A DNA stretch of 5,904 bases from Candidatus Neomicrothrix sp. UBA2131 (GTDB lineage Bacteria > Actinomycetota > Acidimicrobiia > Acidimicrobiales > MedAcidi-G1), in NCBI GenBank assembly GCA_002329075.1, contig DCXR01000053.1, positions 21,682 to 27,585 on the forward strand, given 5' to 3'. Each line of letters opens with the position of its first letter. The first letter of the stretch is position 1. This document shows, in pieces, positions 5,725 through 5,904 of this stretch. A model generated the notes under the pieces. That model ran no database searches, was not told the origin of the DNA, and saw only the letters and a program-made list of their open reading frames with translations. A program made the position numbers and the translations under genes.

Positions 5725-5904
5725 ATGAAGGTCGGCGTCCTGGCGCTCCAGGGGGCGTTCGCCAGCCACGCCGCAATGCTCGGCGAGGCGGGGGCGACAC
5801 CGATCGAGGTCCGCCGGGCCCATGAGTTCGCCGAGGTCGACGCCCTGGTGATGCCCGGAGGCGAGTCCACGACCATGTCGATGCTGCTCGACATCGCCGA
5901 ACTG
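5725..5904 (+). CDS. pdxT: Pyridoxal 5'-phosphate synthase glutaminase subunit PdxT (5' part, cut by window end)
   Basis: The first 60 codons are present and open to the last base. PdxT is a class I glutamine amidotransferase that hydrolyses glutamine and channels ammonia to PdxS. The start MKVGVLALQGAF (1-12) and the oxyanion-region motif MPGGESTTM (43-51) are diagnostic. The catalytic Cys and the His-Glu pair would lie beyond the window, so integrity cannot be judged. The ATG is 7 nt after the TAA of pdxS and is preceded only by a weak GGAAA, so expression is probably coupled to pdxS. The order pdxS-pdxT is the usual bacterial arrangement. Confidence 0.95.
   Translation, partial: MKVGVLALQGAFASHAAMLGEAGATPIEVRRAHEFAEVDALVMPGGESTTMSMLLDIAEL

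Noticed and set aside
4710..5894. A 394-codon open frame on the minus strand opposite pdxS
   Set aside because: The plus strand carries an unmistakable PdxS and PdxT. The antisense frame is open because of GC-rich codon bias and has no recognisable domain.

Overview
This is a dense, high-GC, strictly plus-strand bacterial segment. It carries six complete genes and the start of a seventh, with gaps of about 10 to 55 bp. The order is phosphatidylinositol-phosphate synthase (pgsA type), PIM acyltransferase (patA type), PIM mannosyltransferase (pimA), a degenerate M48-like membrane protein, a DUF3048/YerB-like lipoprotein, pdxS and the start of pdxT. From memory, pgsA-patA-pimA followed a few genes later by pdxS and pdxT is the order of the Mycobacterium tuberculosis Rv2612c-Rv2604c region, so the source is an actinobacterium. 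The GC bias, GTG starts and Shine-Dalgarno-less starts behind TANNNT boxes agree. The proteins are clearly divergent from mycobacterial ones, and the two genes between pimA and pdxS differ from the mycobacterial insert. A deep-branching, possibly environmental actinobacterium (for example Acidimicrobiia) is my inference and is not proven by the sequence.

Region 1 (45-2733) is the phosphatidylinositol mannoside module. The PgsA-type enzyme makes phosphatidylinositol phosphate. PimA adds the first mannose to phosphatidylinositol, and the PatA-type enzyme acylates the mannosylated lipid. The three genes are 9 and 10 bp apart.

Region 2 (2775-4774) holds two envelope genes that overlap by one base (TGATG). 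The first keeps the overall HtpX/M48 pattern, but the HExxH zinc motif is replaced by GLLVR and the downstream Glu ligand is apparently Gln, so it looks like a pseudo-protease. The second is a secreted lipoprotein with a Thr/Ser/Pro-rich tether and a two-part DUF3048 domain. This pair is the least understood part of the window and the best candidate for something undescribed.

Region 3 (4827-end) is the pyridoxal 5'-phosphate synthase pair. PdxS is complete with its catalytic residues. PdxT begins 7 bp after it and runs off the window end. pdxS and pimA each start exactly 7 nt after a TANNNT hexamer and lack a Shine-Dalgarno sequence, which suggests leaderless transcripts and therefore internal promoters. 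I found no tRNA, rRNA, CRISPR, mobile element or convincing terminator. No gene-free stretch exceeds 60 bp.
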